Assembly (NCBI GenBank): GCA_014523495.1
Contig: JAATVM010000233.1
Span: forward strand, 1-8,364
Direction of reading: 5' to 3'
DNA length: 8,364 nt
Origin: Nitrososphaerales archaeon TH1920
GTDB lineage: Archaea; Thermoproteota; Nitrososphaeria; Nitrososphaerales; Nitrososphaeraceae
Under the pieces are notes generated by a model. That model had not been told where the DNA came from and made no database searches. It worked only from the letters and a program-made list of their open reading frames with translations. Position numbers and translations under genes: made by a program. This document shows positions 5,362 to 8,364 of the stretch, piece after piece; position 1 is the stretch's first letter; every line of letters begins with the position of its first letter.

Positions 5362-6304
5362 ATCTTTGCATAAATCCTCCTTCAGGACTATCGCCGGATA
5401 AAGAATCCCCTGAAAATTTCAAGAATACATCATTTAAGGTAGGTTTCTTGTATTCTATTGATTGAACACCATCTAAATCTTTTATTAGTCTATGCAAATT
5501 CGAGTTTACCTCATCCATGTAAATAATTACTGACTTTTGATTTTGTTCGACTCTATGCACAAAATCAAAATAAGTAAAATCTATAGTTGAAGGAATTTTA
5601 TCTATGAAGTTTATTTTTACAATGTCTCCCCCGATTTCCTGTTTTAATTTTGACGGTGAATCTAATGCAATTATTTTTCCATTGCTGATAAAGGCAATCC
5701 TGTCACATAACATATCGGCCTCCTCCATGTAATGTGTAGTTAATATTATCGTTACTTTTTCCTCCTTCACTATTTTTTTGATATATCTCCACATAGTATC
5801 TCTACTCTGTGGATCTAAACCCAGTGTTGGTTCATCCAGGAAAAAAACCTTTGGCTGATGTAAAAGTCCTCGTGCTATCTCAAGTCTCCTCCTCATTCCA
5901 CCAGAATATTTTTTTACCTGATCGTTTTTTCTTTCATACAATCCTACTAATTTTAATACTTCTGAAATTCTTTTTTCTCTTAATCTACGAGGTATCCCAT
6001 ATAGTAACGCATGAACCTTAAGATTTTCATATCCTGTAAGCATATCATCGCTACTTGGTGCTTGAAAAACAACACCTATACTTTCCCTTACCTTAGTGGC
6101 ATCGCGTAAAACATCAAATCCATTTACAATAGCTCCACCTTCTGTCGGCTTTAGCAATGTGGCTAGTATGTGGATGAGAGTGGTCTTTCCTGCACCATTG
6201 GGACCTAAAAGTCCAAATATTTCATTTTCCTTAACTTCAAAACTCAATCCTTGCAATGCACAAAAATTTCCATATTTTTTGACAAGATTTTTTATGATTA
6301 TCAA
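5339..6304 (-). CDS. ABC transporter ATP-binding protein (DrrA-like, ABC-2 exporter)
   Basis: This 321-aa nucleotide-binding subunit powers the permease encoded next to it. Key elements are Walker A GPNGAGKTT (34-42), the Q-loop Q81 in VVFQAPSSDDMLTGYENL, the signature YSGGMRRRLEIARGL (133-147), Walker B VFFLDEPT (153-160), the D-loop GLDP (162-165) and the switch H191. A C-terminal domain of about 75 residues (about 222-297) ends in PTLNDVFLKFSG, characteristic of DrrA-type exporters (DUF4162-like region). The start is TTG at 6304: upstream in-frame codons run to a TGA at 6344-6346 without ATG or GTG, and the domain begins at once after the TTG. It overlaps the permease by 23 nt. It follows the exported protein gene by 49 nt on the same strand, so partial co-transcription is possible, but an A/T-rich element and a palindrome in that gap suggest its own control. 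Confidence 0.92.
   Translation of the reverse strand: MIIIKNLVKKYGNFCALQGLSFEVKENEIFGLLGPNGAGKTTLIHILATLLKPTEGGAIVNGFDVLRDATKVRESIGVVFQAPSSDDMLTGYENLKVHALLYGIPRRLREKRISEVLKLVGLYERKNDQVKKYSGGMRRRLEIARGLLHQPKVFFLDEPTLGLDPQSRDTMWRYIKKIVKEEKVTIILTTHYMEEADMLCDRIAFISNGKIIALDSPSKLKQEIGGDIVKINFIDKIPSTIDFTYFDFVHRVEQNQKSVIIYMDEVNSNLHRLIKDLDGVQSIEYKKPTLNDVFLKFSGDSLSGDSPEGGFMQRYAQYKKS
5376..5380 (-). promoter_or_regulatory. Internal Shine-Dalgarno sequence for the ABC permease
   Basis: AAGGAGGA on the minus strand, with core GGAGG, is a strong Shine-Dalgarno site inside the 3' end of the ATPase gene. The core ends 14 nt before the permease ATG at 5361, which is longer than usual. A nearer ATG at 5370 is in the ATPase frame. 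It is consistent with coupled re-initiation at the overlap. Confidence 0.5.
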
Positions 6305-6306
6305 GT

Positions 6307-6316
6307 GATCTAGATC
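6307..6316. promoter_or_regulatory. Perfect palindrome GATCTAGATC before the ABC operon
   Basis: GATCTAGATC is a perfect 10-bp palindrome ending 2 nt before the TTG start of the ATPase gene (minus strand). It is adjacent to the A/T-rich, TATA-like stretch at 6317-6331. This is where an operator blocking initiation would be expected. No regulator gene is in the window, so the role is inferred from position only. Confidence 0.35.
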
Positions 6317-6353
6317 TAAATTATTTAATAACCCATTAAAATATCATATTATG

Positions 6354-7712
6354 CTAGTTGTATGGGAGTGTAGGTGTTAACTCTTCAAGATCGCCAATTA
6401 CTTTTTTCAGTGGAATATTATGGGTCTTCCTTACTATCAGTGTTTGTTCCAGACCCGTCCCCTTCTGTCCACCCCGTAGATCCTTATAAGTAAAGGTACT
6501 GTCAATAGTAAAGCCCTTGTCCTCAAATTCAGAACGATATTTATCTAAAAGCTTTGCAGGGACCATATAGGCTCCTACTATGTCTTCTTTATTTTGAGAT
6601 GCAGTGGTTGCGTTACCCTCATCTTGAGAAGTTACTGTTATAACCCCCCTCATAACAAAATCTGGCACCTCTTTGCTTACATTAGATTCCCAATATTGGT
6701 AAGAACCCGTTTCATTTAATCTAAGTGGCTTTGATGCTGCATTATATCTAAAAATTCCACTTTCAAATATCTTTTCTGAATTACTATCATTGAGACTAAT
6801 TTTATGTCGATGTCCTACGTCTGCGTTTAACCATATTATACTGGTACTCTTGTCAATTATAGTATTTTGAGGCACATATGGTTGATTGATTAGGGGCAAC
6901 TGTTTCTTGGGTTGATTGGTAGATTCATGTCCCTCGTTCGGAATTAATATTACAAGATATCTTATACTTGGTGCAAGTACCATCTTTTTATCGGTGTAAG
7001 TATTCTGTGCGTTTAGGGTCGAGTCTATCGTTGAGGTTGTTAGGTTAGATTGTGGTAGAGCCGAATTTTGGTCATAGGATATTGTATGATTTACAAACTG
7101 TTGTGTTTGATTAAATTCTTTTTTATCGATATTCTGTTCTTCAACGGATTCATTATTTACTGCACCCGAAGTATACTCTATCGTATTGATAGAGAGTTTA
7201 TCCTGTTCTGAACCATGAACGTGAATGCCAGTAATTTTTATGGTGTTAAACATCAGTGCATCCAGATCATCTTTGCACTCAAGTTTGGCAGTTATCTTAT
7301 TAGTTCCATTTTTGAGTTCGGTGTAGTCAGGAGAAAGTGTAAATTTCCATCTTGAATAATCATCGGCTCCATTTAATCCAGATGCTGAAGCTTTTTGATA
7401 TGGCTTTATATCATTTACAATCACTGAAACCTGACAATTTGAAGATTCGTTGTCTACAGATCTTCCACTAATGCTCAAGTTATTGATTCCAATTGATATT
7501 TTTTCACCCGTAATGGGAGTTTGAATCCTTATCCCATGAAGAGTTGGTCGTTTTGCAAGTGACTGCGAAAAAACCAAATTATTATTTGAAATCATAATAA
7601 TTGAAATCAATACCGTGAGACAAAATACGACGACCGTCATCTTTTTCAACTCTGGATTTGTTTTGGACCATAAGAAGTTCATCCGAAGATAATGACTCAC
7701 TATGTTGATCAT
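6354..7712 (-). CDS. Exported or membrane-anchored protein with Ig-like and degenerate cupredoxin-like regions
   Basis: This 452-aa protein has a basic N-terminus and one hydrophobic helix (about 25-42) that is a signal peptide or anchor; the rest is extracytoplasmic. Eleven N-X-S/T sequons (for example N78, N88, N135, N208, N333, N367) suggest surface glycosylation. Residues about 57-165 look like a beta-sandwich adhesin or Ig-type domain with two Cys (C93, C146) that could pair. A low-complexity Asn/Thr/Ser linker spans about 175-240. Residues about 250-362 follow a plastocyanin pattern: IIWLNADVGHRHKI (292-305), IFESGIFR (315-322), LNETGSYQYWESN (332-344) and FVMRGVITV (352-360). The type 1 copper Cys and second His are absent; H301/H303 and M354 remain. 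A distinct C-terminal domain covers about 375-452. The ATG at 7712 has a well-placed TATA box; ATGs at residues 11 and 25 are less likely. Function is unknown. Confidence 0.7.
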   Translation of the reverse strand: MINIVSHYLRMNFLWSKTNPELKKMTVVVFCLTVLISIIMISNNNLVFSQSLAKRPTLHGIRIQTPITGEKISIGINNLSISGRSVDNESSNCQVSVIVNDIKPYQKASASGLNGADDYSRWKFTLSPDYTELKNGTNKITAKLECKDDLDALMFNTIKITGIHVHGSEQDKLSINTIEYTSGAVNNESVEEQNIDKKEFNQTQQFVNHTISYDQNSALPQSNLTTSTIDSTLNAQNTYTDKKMVLAPSIRYLVILIPNEGHESTNQPKKQLPLINQPYVPQNTIIDKSTSIIWLNADVGHRHKISLNDSNSEKIFESGIFRYNAASKPLRLNETGSYQYWESNVSKEVPDFVMRGVITVTSQDEGNATTASQNKEDIVGAYMVPAKLLDKYRSEFEDKGFTIDSTFTYKDLRGGQKGTGLEQTLIVRKTHNIPLKKVIGDLEELTPTLPYN

Positions 7713-7733
7713 TTAATCTTATTCGTTCTCATT

Positions 7734-7743
7734 ATTTATTATA
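7734..7743 (-). promoter_or_regulatory. TATA box for the exported protein gene
   Basis: On the minus strand this reads TATAATAAAT, centred 26-27 nt before the ATG at 7712. That is the textbook distance for an archaeal leaderless transcript. It is the best-placed promoter in the window and supports the chosen start. Confidence 0.6.
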
Positions 7744-7744
7744 C

Positions 7745-8043
7745 ATTGCTAACTCTATCTATATGAAGTAGTTCTGTTCGTTCTGATCCCATTTATATGA
7801 TATGTGACTAGTTGAATCCCAATATTTTCGTGTAGAATGAAATTTCTTAATTATAGATACTATTTTGCTCTTATAATAACAACCTGCAGATAAAGTGATT
7901 ATCGATATAGTAACATATCTATATGTTGTGTTGTCAAAATGTCATAATTGCGTTCTTTATTAGAAGATCTTTTTCATTTTTAAACTGTTCAATAGAAATG
8001 ACTATAAATACTGTTATGTCAACCATGATTAAACAATAGTTAA
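7745..8043. other. Gene-free divergent intergenic region
   Basis: Nothing longer than tiny ORFs is open on either strand here; an example is the 13-codon ORF ATG 7998 to TAG 8039. No tRNA-like cloverleaf or rRNA segment is apparent. The region is A/T-rich and contains an operator-like dyad at 7912-7927 and a small TATCGATA palindrome near 7900-7907. At about 360 nt in total between start codons, it is much longer than the other divergent gaps (162 and 56 nt). A regulatory region or an unrecognised small RNA is therefore possible. Confidence 0.5.
7912..7927. promoter_or_regulatory. Operator-like dyad AACATAT-CT-ATATGTT
   Basis: Two perfect 7-bp arms, AACATAT (7912-7918) and ATATGTT (7921-7927), are separated by 2 nt. 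The symmetry and size fit a dimeric helix-turn-helix regulator site. It lies about 117 nt upstream of the JAMM gene promoter and about 170 nt upstream of the exported protein promoter. No binding protein is known from this window. Confidence 0.35.
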
Positions 8044-8051
8044 TTTTAATA
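8044..8051 (+). promoter_or_regulatory. Putative TATA box for the JAMM protease gene
   Basis: TTTTAATA is centred 27-28 nt before the TTG at 8075. This is the spacing expected for a leaderless transcript, and it supports that start. Confidence 0.5.
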
Positions 8052-8074
8052 CCTAGAATTTAGAGATAAATATA

Positions 8075-8364
8075 TTGTTTTTTAGGAAGAAAAAGGAAAC
8101 AAATGAAGTTAGAAGAAGGATAATTTTGACAAAACAGATTACAGATAGTGTCATTACTTATGCAAAATCGTGGCATCCCAATGAAGGAATATTGATATTA
8201 CAAGGCAAAAAAGAGAAGAATTTGATCAAAGGAACAGGCTTGATTATTCCACCCTTTTCAACACATGGTCCTTATTATTCAGGTTTTCCAGTATATGAAC
8301 TCCCGTTTGATTTGTCATATATTGGAACAATTCATTCACATCCCAGTCGTTCTAATAAGCCATC
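8075..8364 (+). CDS. JAMM/MPN-domain metalloprotease, N-terminal part (cut by window edge)
   Basis: Ninety-six codons are present and the frame runs off the right edge. After a basic N-terminus (FRKKKETNEVRRR, 3-15) the MPN fold begins: ILTKQITDSVITYAKSW (17-33), then HPNEGILILQG (34-44), where E37 is the expected catalytic Glu. A strand GTGLIIPPF (53-61) follows. Next is YIGTIHSHPSRSNKPS (82 onward), which holds the zinc-binding H87-x-H89-P and the start of the S-x-x-D element; the Asp would lie just beyond the edge. JAMM enzymes remove ubiquitin-like modifiers or cut other isopeptide or peptide bonds. In archaea they act on small modifier proteins (SAMPs), but orphan members also exist. The start is TTG at 8075: an in-frame TAG lies at 8054-8056, no ATG occurs in frame, and the ATG at 8106 is in another frame that stops at once. 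No modifier or E1-like gene is visible in the window. Confidence 0.85.
   Translation, partial: MFFRKKKETNEVRRRIILTKQITDSVITYAKSWHPNEGILILQGKKEKNLIKGTGLIIPPFSTHGPYYSGFPVYELPFDLSYIGTIHSHPSRSNKP

Noticed and set aside
5809..6021. 70-codon plus-strand open frame
   Set aside because: Antisense to the Walker B and signature region of the ABC ATPase.
6096..6308. 70-codon plus-strand open frame
   Set aside because: Antisense to the Walker A region of the ABC ATPase.
7801..7840. GTTGAATCCC near 7813, resembling a tRNA B box
   Set aside because: No matching T-stem, acceptor stem or A box surrounds it, so no tRNA can be folded.
7998..8039. 13-codon ORF starting ATG before the JAMM gene
   Set aside because: Too short, without a ribosome binding site or recognisable peptide; such ORFs are expected by chance.

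Overview
The window is AT-rich, gene-dense archaeal DNA. It most resembles an ammonia-oxidising Nitrososphaeria (Thaumarchaeota) genome of the Nitrososphaera/Nitrosocosmicus kind. That assignment is an inference. It rests on the low GC, on TATA-like boxes about 26 nt upstream of several start codons with almost no leader, on T-run terminators, on frequent TTG starts, and on an exported protein rich in N-X-S/T sequons. It also rests on several small lineage-type proteins: a membrane zinc ribbon and Lys/Glu-rich short proteins. No rRNA, tRNA, CRISPR array, insertion sequence or phage gene was seen.

Layout. At 1-280 (minus) is the N-terminal part of a TatC translocase subunit, cut by the window edge. 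At 443-835 (plus) is a small PH-like-fold protein, followed at 910-1860 (plus) by a radical SAM protein related to spore photoproduct lyase. At 2059-2367 (minus) is a two-helix membrane protein with a C-terminal zinc ribbon. At 2534-3718 (minus) is a polytopic membrane protein carrying a duplicated, exactly spaced Asp-His-acid-His motif. A 56-nt divergent gap leads to two small plus-strand proteins (3775-4080 and 4198-4434). The second has a SHOCT-like hairpin and ends against a converging ABC transporter.

The transporter operon (minus) has the ATPase at 5339-6304 and the ABC-2 permease at 4582-5361, overlapping by 23 nt, in the DrrAB-like arrangement. Just upstream on the same strand, 49 nt away, is an exported multidomain protein (6354-7712). 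It has an Ig-like region, a cupredoxin-like region that has lost most type 1 copper ligands, and a separate C-terminal domain. A gene-free 362-nt divergent region with an operator-like dyad separates it from the 5' part of a JAMM/MPN metalloprotease (8075 to the edge, plus).

The points most worth a second look are the duplicated putative metal motif in the 394-aa membrane protein, the copper-ligand-poor cupredoxin-like protein next to the exporter, the SPL-like radical SAM enzyme that seems to lack the SPL hydrogen-donor cysteine, and the heavy use of TTG starts (at least five of ten genes have no usable ATG). Functional links between neighbouring operons are not evident; only the ABC pair is a secure functional unit. 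I did not find a clear, complete, previously undescribed multi-gene system here.
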